A model generated the notes under the pieces. It was not told the DNA's origin, ran no database searches, and worked only from the letters and a program-made list of their open reading frames with translations. A DNA stretch of 64,000 bases from Microbacterium sp. BLY (lineage in GTDB: Bacteria > Actinomycetota > Actinomycetes > Actinomycetales > Microbacteriaceae): contig NZ_JAGKSR010000001.1 in NCBI RefSeq assembly GCF_017939615.1, forward strand, positions 2,108,001 to 2,172,000, in the 5' to 3' direction. This document shows, one piece after another, positions 8,027 to 16,353 of the stretch (its first letter is position 1; each line of letters opens with the position of its first letter). A program made the position numbers and the translations under genes.

Positions 8027-9706
8027 TCAGGTGGCCTTCCTGCTCGGCGCCGGCGGTGCGGCGGCGGTCGGTGCGAGGTCGTTGAGGGCCGCGCGATTGG
8101 TCGCGTACACGGGCTCGTGATCGAGGAGGCCCAAGGACCGGAGGCGTCGTAGCGTGGGGGGACGGACACGGCTGAACGCCAGGGAGATCGTCTGGGAGCC
8201 GAGCCATTCCCGCAGCGCCCGGAAGCTCTCCGCGCCGGTGACATCGATGTCGGTGACCGCTTCCATGTCGATGACCACGTGGTGCACGGGACACGGACGC
8301 GCGGCCGAGACCGCGGACTTCACCGCAGCGGAGAACACGGCGCCGTTCGCGAAGAACAGGGGAGCGGCCAAGCGGACGACGATCACTCCCGGCGCGGTCG
8401 TCGTGCCGGCGGGGGCATCCTCCAGGAGAGACTCGCCGGGGTCCCCGGACGACTCGAGCACGTCGATCGCGGGGTGGGAGGCGCGCTGCGCGAGGTTGAT
8501 CAGCGCGAGCACGAAGGCCACGACGATGCCGGCGATGGAGCCGACGAACAGCGTGACGAGGAAGCAGACCGCGCCGATGACGAACTCGAAACGGTCCAGG
8601 CGCCACAGGCTGATGAACTCCCGGATGCCGAGGAGCGGGACGATGGCCACGCCGACGATCGCGCCGATCGCCGGCGATGGGATGTCGGCGAGGAGCGCGG
8701 TGCCGAACAGCAGGAGGAGCAGGGTCCCGACCGCGAGCACGAGCGAGGGCAGTTGCGTGCGAGAACCGGCCTGGTCCATCGCCGCTGTGCGGGAGGTGGA
8801 GGAGCCGACGGCGAAACTGCCCTGAGCGCCGGCCGCCGCGTTCGCGAGGCCGAGGGCGAGGAGGTCACGATTCGCGCGGAACGGATATCGGTGCTTCTCC
8901 GCGTATGACCGGGACACGAGGAGGCCCTCCGCTGTCGTCACCAGCGTGAGGGCGATCGCGGAGGGGACGAGAGCGATCCACAGGGACCAGTCGATGATCG
9001 GCCAGGTGAGCGCAGGAGGCCCGGCCGGCACCGCGCCGAGCACGGCGACGCCGCGATCGTCGAGCCCGGTCAGGACGACGACGACGGTCGTCGCGATCAG
9101 GACGATCAGCGCCCAGGGGACGGATCGAAGGTACCGCTGCCCGAGGGGGAGCACGGCGACGGAGACGAGGGCGAGGAGAGCGGACCAGCCGTTGAAGGTC
9201 GAGAGACCGGTGACCAACCCGATCACCTTGTCGATGAACTCCCCGCCGGAGTCGATCTTCACTCCGAGCATCTTCGCGATCTGGCTCACCATGATGTCGA
9301 GAGCCAGTCCGCCCACGAATCCGACGAGGATCGGTTGGGACAGGAAGTTCGCCAGGAATCCCAGGCGGAAGACGGCGAGCAGGACGAACATGCCGCCGCA
9401 GAGGATCGCCTGGGCGAGGGCGAGTGTCGCGTAGTCGGCGCTCCCGGCGACGGCCAGACCGCCGAGCGACGACGCCACGAGCGCCGCAGCCGCCGCATCC
9501 GGCGAGGCGACGAGCTGGCGCGACGAGACGACCAGGGCGTAGACGATCGTCGGGACGATCAGGGCGTACAGGCCGGCGGTCGCGGGAAGGCCGGCGATCT
9601 GCGCGTACCCGATGTTGAGAGGGATCGCGATCGCCAGGAGGGTGACACCCGCGGTGAGTTCGGTGGCGATGGTGCGCCGGGTGAGGCCCGCGAGCGGACG
9701 CGACAT
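8027..9706 (-). CDS. SulP-family anion (sulfate/bicarbonate) transporter with STAS domain
   Basis: A 559-residue inner-membrane permease. The N-terminal half has the SulP hallmark helices (AIAIPLNIGYAQIAGLPATAGLYALIVPTI and LGLANAAAGAQGSFAVGSSTSRTAAM), and the last ~130 residues are a STAS domain (PVHHVVIDMEAVTDIDVTGAESFRAL). Length is normal for the family. The ATG at 9706 is chosen because AAGGGAGA lies 5-6 bases upstream; the frame is open 70 codons further but that stretch is Arg/Pro-rich and non-conserved in appearance. It heads the SulP-GAP-GAP transcription unit. Near two sulfatases a sulfate role is likely, but SulP proteins also carry bicarbonate and dicarboxylates. Confidence 0.88.
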   Translation of the reverse strand: MSRPLAGLTRRTIATELTAGVTLLAIAIPLNIGYAQIAGLPATAGLYALIVPTIVYALVVSSRQLVASPDAAAAALVASSLGGLAVAGSADYATLALAQAILCGGMFVLLAVFRLGFLANFLSQPILVGFVGGLALDIMVSQIAKMLGVKIDSGGEFIDKVIGLVTGLSTFNGWSALLALVSVAVLPLGQRYLRSVPWALIVLIATTVVVVLTGLDDRGVAVLGAVPAGPPALTWPIIDWSLWIALVPSAIALTLVTTAEGLLVSRSYAEKHRYPFRANRDLLALGLANAAAGAQGSFAVGSSTSRTAAMDQAGSRTQLPSLVLAVGTLLLLLFGTALLADIPSPAIGAIVGVAIVPLLGIREFISLWRLDRFEFVIGAVCFLVTLFVGSIAGIVVAFVLALINLAQRASHPAIDVLESSGDPGESLLEDAPAGTTTAPGVIVVRLAAPLFFANGAVFSAAVKSAVSAARPCPVHHVVIDMEAVTDIDVTGAESFRALREWLGSQTISLAFSRVRPPTLRRLRSLGLLDHEPVYATNRAALNDLAPTAAAPPAPSRKAT

Positions 9707-9836
9707 GCCGTCTCCCTTCGTGAACCCGGATCGTGCTCCCGGTTCACGATGGCATCGCCGCGCGCTCGCGAACAGAGCCGGAGAGAACCTCGCCCTGGTG
9801 ATATCGGCCGGCAGAAACGCCGTGGCGATGCCCGGG

Positions 9837-11000
9837 TCAGCGTCGGAGGGGACGCCGTCGGGAGTGCGCCGTCGGGTGGTCGGCGACCGGAGGGGCGGGA
9901 CGAGCCGTCCGATCACCGCTCACCCAGCGCACCCAGGCGGATCCCGGATCGCCCTCGAGGACCACGGCGCGGACGAGCAGGGTCAGGGGGATGGAGAGGA
10001 TCGCCCCCAGCGGGCCGATCACGAACGTCCAGAAGATGACCGAGAAGAAGCTCAGGGTCAGGCTCAGATCGACCGCGTCGCTGACGAACTTGGGCTGGAC
10101 GAGCACCTGGAGCACGACGTTGACCACGCAGTACACCGCGATCACCCCCAGCAGCAGCGGCCAGCCTCCGATCACGAAGGCGAGGATCGCCGGCGGGACG
10201 AGGCCGAGGATGAAGCCGATGTTCGGGATGAAGTTCGTCACGAACGCGAGAATCGCCCACACCAGCGGCGCCGGCACGCCCATCCACCACAGCGCGAGCC
10301 CATCGATGATCGCGACGACCGCCCCGAAGACGGCGTTCACGACGTAATACCGTCGGACCCCCGTCTGCAGACGTGTGACGCGCTCGATGACCGACCCGTG
10401 GGTCGCGCCGAAGAGCGTGCGCGCCTGCCCGTATCGAGCGGCGTCCGCCGCGAGGAAGATGATGTACGCGCAGACGAAGAACAGGGCGGTGGCCACCGCC
10501 AGAACCGTGCTGCCCAGGCTGCCGACGATTCCGAGAAGAGTCTCCGGATCGAGGATCGAGCCGGCCGCGTCCGCGGCTTCCTGATCCAGTCCCAGCGACT
10601 GGAGCCAGGCGACCACCTGATCGGCGGTCCGCAGCAACTCGTCCTGGGAGGCGAGGTCTCCGACGAGCCGGGCGAACTGCGCGCCGGCCAGCCAGAGGAG
10701 TCCTGCCATCGCCAGGAGGATCACGTAGGCGAGCACGATCACCGCCGTCGTCCCGATCCACGGGTGCCAGCCCGGACGCTGGAACGGTCGGCGAAGCGGC
10801 TCGCAGATCACGACGGTCACGATCGCCAGCACGAGCGGGCCGACCACGTCGCGGGCGAGGTAGACACCGCCGAGCGTGATCGTCGCGGCGGCGAGCATCA
10901 ACAGCACGCGCAGGGAAGGCGGCAGGAGAGGAGCGCCGGGGACGGAGGGAGACGATGTCTGCGCGGTCACGCGCTCAGCGTAGTCAGTCGACTCATTCAT
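9837..11000 (-). CDS. AI-2E family transporter (TqsA/PerM-like membrane protein)
   Basis: A 387-residue protein with paired N-terminal helices, a soluble middle part (about residues 105-155), and a C-terminal helix bundle with the family signature FIPNIGFILGLVPPAILAF followed by VVLQVLVQPKFVSDAVDLS. Despite the name, family members are diverse and include Na+/H+ antiporters and exporters, so the substrate is open. It is divergent from the truncated regulator gene, with a 59-base shared upstream region, and 130 bases separate it from the downstream SulP gene. The C-terminal ~25 residues are Arg/Pro-rich and probably cytosolic. Confidence 0.82.
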   Translation of the reverse strand: MNESTDYAERVTAQTSSPSVPGAPLLPPSLRVLLMLAAATITLGGVYLARDVVGPLVLAIVTVVICEPLRRPFQRPGWHPWIGTTAVIVLAYVILLAMAGLLWLAGAQFARLVGDLASQDELLRTADQVVAWLQSLGLDQEAADAAGSILDPETLLGIVGSLGSTVLAVATALFFVCAYIIFLAADAARYGQARTLFGATHGSVIERVTRLQTGVRRYYVVNAVFGAVVAIIDGLALWWMGVPAPLVWAILAFVTNFIPNIGFILGLVPPAILAFVIGGWPLLLGVIAVYCVVNVVLQVLVQPKFVSDAVDLSLTLSFFSVIFWTFVIGPLGAILSIPLTLLVRAVVLEGDPGSAWVRWVSGDRTARPAPPVADHPTAHSRRRPLRR

Positions 11001-11047
11001 CCGGGTGATTGGTGCTCGGGCCCTCCCGAGGACGGGAACCGCCTGGC

Positions 11048-11053
11048 TACCGT
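11048..11053 (+). promoter_or_regulatory. -10 box of a probably leaderless transcript
   Basis: TACCGT ends 6 bases before the ATG at 11060, and no ribosome binding site lies between. This spacing places the transcription start at or beside the start codon. Confidence 0.45.
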
Positions 11054-11059
11054 TGTCGC

Positions 11060-12106
11060 ATGTCGAGATCTGAGCGGTCGCCGGCGCTCAGCGTCGGACC
11101 GCGCTTCCGAGCGCCGCGGCCGTCCTTCCGCCCCGTCCGGCGGGAGCGCGTCACGGCGGCGATCACGGCGGCCGTCGAGACCGATGGAGTGACGGTCGTC
11201 AGCGCACCGAGCGGGTTCGGGAAGACCACCGCGGTCGCGGCATGGGCGGCGAAGCGCGACGACGTCGTCTGGCTGACACTCAGGGACGCGGATGCCGATG
11301 CCGTCCGCCTCGCCGAGGATGTGCTGCAGGCCCTGGGCCTCGCCGATGACGAGCACGCGGACGCGTCGCCTAATCCGCTGGCACCCGCAGCGGCATATTC
11401 GAGGATCTGCGCGACGTTGCGGTCCGCAGGTGCTCCCGTGCACCTGGTCGTCGACGATGCGCATCGTGCGGGACCGGCCTGGCGCGACGGCGTGCTGGGC
11501 ATGCTCGCGGAGTGGCCTCCGGACGGCCTGCGCCTCCTCCTCGTCGGTGCGCCCCCTCTCCACGCCTCGCTGCCGAGGCTGCGGCTGACCAACCCCGGGG
11601 CCTTCGTCGGCGCTGATGTGCTCGCCTTCGACCGGACGGAGGCGACGCGTCTCAGCGCCCGGGCGGGCCTCGATGGTGACGCGCTCCTCGCCGAGACGGG
11701 CCGGTGGCCCATCGCCATCGGCGCCGTGGTGAGGGCCACGGGAACGGTCGACAGCACGGCGGCGCTGCGAGGCTACATCAGCGAGCACGTCCTGGCCTCG
11801 CTGCCCCGGCACCTGTCCGAGTTCGTGCTGGACGCCACCGTCTGCACCGAGATCACCCCGCAGACAGCGGCGGTCGTCGCCGAACGCGACGATGCCCCGG
11901 AACTGCTGGAGAGCTGCGTGCGGCTCGGGATCTTCCTGGACCGCTTCGAGGGCGCCGAGGGTCCCCTCTACCGCTGGCACCCGGTCTTCGCGCGGCAGTG
12001 CTCCGAACTCGTCCGCGCCGATGCGCCGAGGTTCACGGCGCTCAGGACCTCGCGGCGAGCGGCGGCTCCGTCCTCCGCAGCGAACGCGTCCCTGCGCCGG
12101 TCGTGA
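11060..12106 (+). CDS. truncated MalT-like LuxR regulator (ATPase part only)
   Basis: A 348-residue protein that corresponds to the first third of MalT-type regulators. It has a Walker A (APSGFGKT), a Walker B-like LVVDDAHRAG, and the winged-helix section ending YRWHPVFARQCSELVRADAPRFTAL. After that point similarity to the intact regulator at 1515-4100 (which continues ...ALHRCAADWFAAQG) breaks off into a low-complexity Ser/Ala/Arg tail. The TPR-like region and the LuxR DNA-binding domain are missing. The breakpoint lies at about 12040-12050, where another reading frame becomes the conserved-looking end of a different gene. It is therefore probably a decaying gene; it may still give a soluble ATPase fragment. 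Confidence 0.65.
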   Translation: MSRSERSPALSVGPRFRAPRPSFRPVRRERVTAAITAAVETDGVTVVSAPSGFGKTTAVAAWAAKRDDVVWLTLRDADADAVRLAEDVLQALGLADDEHADASPNPLAPAAAYSRICATLRSAGAPVHLVVDDAHRAGPAWRDGVLGMLAEWPPDGLRLLLVGAPPLHASLPRLRLTNPGAFVGADVLAFDRTEATRLSARAGLDGDALLAETGRWPIAIGAVVRATGTVDSTAALRGYISEHVLASLPRHLSEFVLDATVCTEITPQTAAVVAERDDAPELLESCVRLGIFLDRFEGAEGPLYRWHPVFARQCSELVRADAPRFTALRTSRRAAAPSSAANASLRRS

Positions 12107-12144
12107 ACGCGATGGTCGACATCCTCGAACAGGAAGGTGCATGA
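12040..12144 (+). pseudogene. remnant: last ~34 codons of a DUF6325-like gene
   Basis: In the frame +1 relative to the truncated regulator, the stretch reads DLAASGGSVLRSERVPAPVV and ends ...VDILEQEGA at a TGA at 12142. This resembles, from memory, the C-terminus of actinobacterial DUF6325 proteins, which often precede a SHOCT-domain gene, exactly as here. No start codon or N-terminal domain precedes it; the preceding bases encode the regulator. I infer that a deletion joined the two genes. Confidence 0.4.
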
Positions 12145-12145
12145 C

Positions 12146-12466
12146 ATGCCCATGGGAAGATTCGGACGACCGGGCCTGATCGGGCTCGCCGTCCGCACGG
12201 CGGTCGTCGCCGGTACCGCTTCGGCCGTGCAGGGAGCGTCGATGCGCCATCAGCAGCGGCGTGCGCAGAACGAGTACGAGCAGCAGCAGTACGAGGCAGC
12301 CCAACAGCAGGCGCAGATGGCCATGGCCGCCCCGCAGACTCCGGTCACGGCGAGCGCACCGGAGGACGACATGGTCGCCCAGCTGCAGCAACTGGCGGCG
12401 CTGCGGTCCAGCGGCGTGCTCACGGAGGAGGAGTTCGCCGCCGCCAAGCAGAAGCTGCTGGGCTGA
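12146..12466 (+). CDS. SHOCT-domain protein
   Basis: A 106-residue protein. It opens with a short hydrophobic stretch (LIGLAVRTAVVAGTASAV), followed by a Gln-rich coiled segment (QQRRAQNEYEQQQYEAAQQQAQ) region and a C-terminal SHOCT motif (QLQQLAALRSSGVLTEEEFA), a short domain often found at protein termini. ATG 12146 is used because AGGAAGG lies about 8 bases upstream; a GTG three codons earlier is also in frame. It sits one base after the DUF6325-like remnant and 4 bases before the next gene, so it forms an operon with the membrane protein that follows. Function unknown. Confidence 0.75.
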   Translation: MPMGRFGRPGLIGLAVRTAVVAGTASAVQGASMRHQQRRAQNEYEQQQYEAAQQQAQMAMAAPQTPVTASAPEDDMVAQLQQLAALRSSGVLTEEEFAAAKQKLLG

Positions 12467-12470
12467 CGCG

Positions 12471-13844
12471 ATGGCGCACGCGGAGATCCCCGGAAGCGAA
12501 CTGGAGGAGCTGCGCGCCCGTGTGCTTCTCCTCGAGCGGGAGAACGCGGCACTGCAGCAGCCGCGCCGGCGGTCGCGGACTCGCAGCATCGCCGCAGGAG
12601 CGGTGCTCGTCCTGGCCGTCCTGATGGCGCCGATCGCCGCGGTGGGTACATGGGCCCGGCTGGAACTCGTCGACACCGAGCGGTTCGTCGCCACCTTCGC
12701 CCCGTTGGCGCAGGATCCGGACGTCCAGGACCTCGTCGCGGACGAGGTGACGGCCGCCATCGACGAGAAGGTGGACGTCGACGCCGTGGTGGGGGATCTG
12801 TTCGACGGCATCCGCACCCTCGACCTCCCTCCGAGGGCGGAATCCGCTCTGACGCTGTTGCAGGGACCGGCCGCGAGCGGCCTGTCGTCGCTGATCGACC
12901 GGGTCGTGCGACAGGTCGTCGCCTCCCCGCAGTTCGCCGACATCTGGGAGCAGTCGCTCCGTGTCGCGCATGAGCGGGCGACCGCGATCCTGGAGGGGGA
13001 GCCGGGCACGGCGTTGCAACTCGGAGAGGACGGCGTCCTCTCCCTCGACGTCGGTATCGTGATCGACAGGGTCCAGGCCGTGCTCGTCGAGAACGGGGTG
13101 GGCATCGCCGATCTGATCCCCGACGTCGACCGCACCATCCCGATCGTCCAGTCCGACTCCCTGGCCTCCGTGCGGGTGCTGTATCAGGTCGCCGCCGTCG
13201 CCGGGTTCTGGCTGCCCTGGGTCGTGCTCGGTCTGGTCGCGGCCGGCGTGCTGCTCGCCCGTGATCGGCCGCGAGCGATGCGGCGGACGGCGGCGGGGCT
13301 GACAGTCGTGTTCCTCGTCGTCGCCGGGGCGATCAGCGTCGGGCGCTTCTTCTTCGTCGGTGCGGTCAGCCCTTCCGTCATGTCGGCCGCCGCCGCCCAA
13401 TCCGTGTTCGACCAGGTGACGGCCGTCCTGAGCTCGACGATGATCGCTCTCGCGTTCGCCGCGGTGCTCATCGGAATCTGGGCGTGGCTCGCCGGAAGCG
13501 GCCGCAGCGCATCCGCTGTGCGCCGAGCAGCCGATGACGCGTTCGGCTGGGTGCGGACGGCGGGGGAGCGGCACGGTCTTTCGACCGGCCGCTTCGGTCG
13601 GAGCGTCCACCGCTATCGGGGGGCGATCCTCATCGTCGGCATGACCGTCGCGTTGCTCGCGCTCGTCGCGACCAGGCCGGTGACCGCGGGAGCGGTACTC
13701 GCCGCCGCGGTGGGGCTGGCGGTGCTGGCGCTCCTGGTCGGGCTCCTCGAGCGTCCCGAGGAGGACGAGGAGGAAATCGCGCACGGCTCGACGTCGGAGA
13801 CGGCGACGACGTCGGAGCGCGCGGCGGTCACCCCGCCCGGGTGA
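12471..13844 (+). CDS. large membrane protein of unknown function
   Basis: A 457-residue protein. Residues 10-35 form a short coiled coil (ELEELRARVLLLERENAAL), followed by a helix, then an exported domain of about 170 residues rich in acidic positions (VDTERFVATFAPLAQDPDVQ onward). Three to four further membrane helices follow (about residues 245-340), then two more near 395-440 and an acidic tail. The layout (anchor, extracytoplasmic domain with paired RF/VA repeats, helix bundle) is common in actinobacterial proteins annotated as hypothetical membrane proteins. It starts 4 bases after the SHOCT gene stop and is probably co-translated. Function unknown. Confidence 0.7.
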   Translation: MAHAEIPGSELEELRARVLLLERENAALQQPRRRSRTRSIAAGAVLVLAVLMAPIAAVGTWARLELVDTERFVATFAPLAQDPDVQDLVADEVTAAIDEKVDVDAVVGDLFDGIRTLDLPPRAESALTLLQGPAASGLSSLIDRVVRQVVASPQFADIWEQSLRVAHERATAILEGEPGTALQLGEDGVLSLDVGIVIDRVQAVLVENGVGIADLIPDVDRTIPIVQSDSLASVRVLYQVAAVAGFWLPWVVLGLVAAGVLLARDRPRAMRRTAAGLTVVFLVVAGAISVGRFFFVGAVSPSVMSAAAAQSVFDQVTAVLSSTMIALAFAAVLIGIWAWLAGSGRSASAVRRAADDAFGWVRTAGERHGLSTGRFGRSVHRYRGAILIVGMTVALLALVATRPVTAGAVLAAAVGLAVLALLVGLLERPEEDEEEIAHGSTSETATTSERAAVTPPG

Positions 13845-13922
13845 CGCGGTGCGGAGTTCCCGCGCGGGATCTCGCAGACTCAGCGAGCGGGGCGGAGCTC
13901 CGCTGTGAACGAAGGAGACAAG

Positions 13923-16256
13923 ATGTCGGAACTGAACGCGAACTTCCGCGGAGAGATCTCGCTCGATGTCCGTGACTCGCGCCCCGATTGGTCGGAGTAC
14001 GAGTTGCCGAAGGCGCCGGACGGCGCCCCGAACATCCTGGTGGTGCTCTACGACGACACGGGGTTGGCATCGTGGTCACCGTACGGGGGGCGCATCAACA
14101 TGCCGACGTTGGATCGACTCGCGCGTGACGGTCTGACCTACACCCAGTGGCACACCACAGCGCTGTGCTCGCCCACTCGGTCGACCATGCTCACCGGCCG
14201 GAACCACCACGTGAATCGCGCGGGCGTGATCATGGAAGGGACGAACGGCTTCCCCGGATTCGCCGGATGTCTGCCGGCGGAGTGCGCCACGATCGGTCAG
14301 GTCCTCCAGCAGAACGGCTACTCCACGTTCTGGCTCGGCAAGAACCACAACGTCCCGGAAGAGGACGTCGCGCCGGGTGGCGATCGCTCCATGTGGCCGC
14401 TTCAGCTGGGATTCGACCGGTTCTACGGCTTCCTCGGAGGCGAGACCAACAACTGGTACCCCGATCTCGTCGAGGACAACCACTTCATCGAGCCGCCGGC
14501 GACCCCCGAGGAGGGGTACCACCTCTCCCAGGACCTCGCCGATCAGGCGCTCGGCATGATCCGCGACCAGCAGGCCTCCAACCCCTCCAAGCCCTGGTAC
14601 ATGTGGTTCTGCCCGGGGGCGAACCACGCTCCGCACCACGCTCCGCAGGAGTACATCGACAAGTACAAGGGCATGTTCGACGACGGGTACGACGCGTATC
14701 GGGAGTGGGTGCTCGCGCGCATGATCGAGAGGGGCGTCCTCCCGGCCGACACGCAGATGACGCCGCTCAACCCCCTTCCGGAGGATGTCGCGAACCCCGC
14801 CGACTACGTGCGCCCGTGGGCCGAGCTGAACGAGGACGAGAGGCGACTGTTCTCGCGGATGGCCGAGGTGTTCGCCGGATTCTCGGAGTACACCGACGCG
14901 CAGATCGGACGGGTCATCGACTACCTCGAGGAGTCCGGACAGCTCGAGAACACGATCGTGTTCTACTGCGCGGACAACGGCGCCTCCGGCGAGGGCACTC
15001 CCGACGGCTCCGTCAACGAGAACAAGTTCTTCAACGGCTACCCGGATGACCTCTCCGAGAATCTGGCGATGATCGACCGCCTCGGTTCGGTCGACACCTA
15101 CAACCACTATCCGACGGGATGGGCCGCGGCCTTCTCCACGCCGTTCCAGATGTTCAAGCGCTACTCCCAGTTCGCCGGGGGCACCTGCGACCCCCTGGTG
15201 GTCCACTGGCCGAAGGGGATCGCCGCGAAGGGCGAACTGCGCCACCAGTACCACCACTCGGTCGACATCGTCGCGACGGTGCTCGACGTGATCGGGGTCG
15301 AGATGCCCGAGACGTTCCGCGGGGTGCCGCAGCGCCCGCTCGACGGTGTGTCCATGAAGTACAGCTTCGATGCGCCCGCGGACGGACCGACCGAGAAGAG
15401 GATCCAGTACTACTCGATGCTCGGGACGCGGGGCATCTGGAAGGACGGCTGGAAGGCTGCCGCCGTCCACGCACCGCTCAGCGGCAAGGGCCACTTCGAG
15501 GATGACGTCTGGGAGCTGTACCACGTCGCGGAGGATCGGTCGGAGTCGAACAACCTGGCGGAGAGCCACCCCGAGAAGCTGCAGGAGCTGATCGCGGACT
15601 GGTTCGCCGAGGCGGAGAAGAACTTCGTCCTGCCGCTGGACGACCGCTCCGCGCGCGAGATCCTCACAGTGGAACGGCCGCAGGCCGAGCCTGTCCGCGA
15701 TCGGTACGTCTACTATCCGGGCACCGTCGCGGTGCCGGAGAGCGTCGCGGCGAACGTGCGCGGGCGGTCGTACAAGATCATCGCGGACGTCGTGCTGGAG
15801 GAGGGGACGGAGGGCGTCATCTTCGCTCACGGCTCGCGCTTCGGCGGTCACTCGCTGTTCATCAAGGACAATCGCCTCACGTACGTCTACAACTTCCTGG
15901 GCGTGCAGCCGGAGCAGACCTTCGTCTCGGACGAGCTCACGCCGGGACCGCACACCCTCGGCGTGGAGTTCGCCCGGGAGGGGGCCGGCGAGCACGGCGA
16001 GTCTCTCGGAACAGCGACCCTGTATGTCGACGACCAGCCGGTGAGCAGCGGTCCGATGCGTGCGCAGGTCGGGAAGTTCTCGCTCGGAGGGGACGGGCTG
16101 TGCGTGGGATGGGACAGCGCTGATCCGGTGAGTCGTCAGTACAGCAACCCGTTCCCGTTCCGAGGTGGCAAGCTTCTCGGTGTGGCCGTCGATGTCAGCG
16201 CGGAGCGGTACATCGATCTCGAACTCGAGGCTGCGGCGATGCTTGCTCGCGAGTGA
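13923..16256 (+). CDS. arylsulfatase, formylglycine-dependent (type I), second paralog
   Basis: A 777-residue sulfate-ester hydrolase with the activation signature CSPTRSTMLTGRNHH (Cys at residue 82), the metal-binding segments LYDDTG and YCADNGASGEG, and the C-terminal lectin-like module (FAHGSRFGGHSLFIKDNRLT). It parallels the sulfatase at 4124-6466 nearly end to end, so one is likely a duplication of the other, with different substrate specificity. The ATG at 13923 has GAAGGAG 6 bases upstream; the GTG six codons earlier would lack one. A 17-bp hairpin follows, then the formylglycine-generating enzyme gene on the same strand. No signal peptide is visible. Confidence 0.93.
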   Translation: MSELNANFRGEISLDVRDSRPDWSEYELPKAPDGAPNILVVLYDDTGLASWSPYGGRINMPTLDRLARDGLTYTQWHTTALCSPTRSTMLTGRNHHVNRAGVIMEGTNGFPGFAGCLPAECATIGQVLQQNGYSTFWLGKNHNVPEEDVAPGGDRSMWPLQLGFDRFYGFLGGETNNWYPDLVEDNHFIEPPATPEEGYHLSQDLADQALGMIRDQQASNPSKPWYMWFCPGANHAPHHAPQEYIDKYKGMFDDGYDAYREWVLARMIERGVLPADTQMTPLNPLPEDVANPADYVRPWAELNEDERRLFSRMAEVFAGFSEYTDAQIGRVIDYLEESGQLENTIVFYCADNGASGEGTPDGSVNENKFFNGYPDDLSENLAMIDRLGSVDTYNHYPTGWAAAFSTPFQMFKRYSQFAGGTCDPLVVHWPKGIAAKGELRHQYHHSVDIVATVLDVIGVEMPETFRGVPQRPLDGVSMKYSFDAPADGPTEKRIQYYSMLGTRGIWKDGWKAAAVHAPLSGKGHFEDDVWELYHVAEDRSESNNLAESHPEKLQELIADWFAEAEKNFVLPLDDRSAREILTVERPQAEPVRDRYVYYPGTVAVPESVAANVRGRSYKIIADVVLEEGTEGVIFAHGSRFGGHSLFIKDNRLTYVYNFLGVQPEQTFVSDELTPGPHTLGVEFAREGAGEHGESLGTATLYVDDQPVSSGPMRAQVGKFSLGGDGLCVGWDSADPVSRQYSNPFPFRGGKLLGVAVDVSAERYIDLELEAAAMLARE

Positions 16257-16261
16257 GGAAT

Positions 16262-16307
16262 GCGCAGCGGCGCCGGGATGAGGCTTCTCGTCCCGGCGCC
16301 GCTGCGC
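16262..16307 (+). terminator. strong hairpin between sulfatase and its maturase gene
   Basis: A perfect 17-bp inverted repeat (GCGCAGCGGCGCCGGGA at 16262-16278; complement at 16291-16307) with a 12-base loop. It begins 5 bases after the sulfatase stop. It has no T-tract. It could end or attenuate sulfatase transcription ahead of the maturase gene. Confidence 0.6.
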
Positions 16308-16353
16308 GGACGAGGTAGTGGGCGACGGAAACGCGGCAGGAAGGTGGACGACG

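Noticed and set aside
13871-13903. Short inverted repeats before the second sulfatase (CTCGC/GCGAG and GCGGAGCTCCGC)
   Set aside because: Common in GC-rich DNA; no match to a known operator and no counterpart before the first sulfatase.
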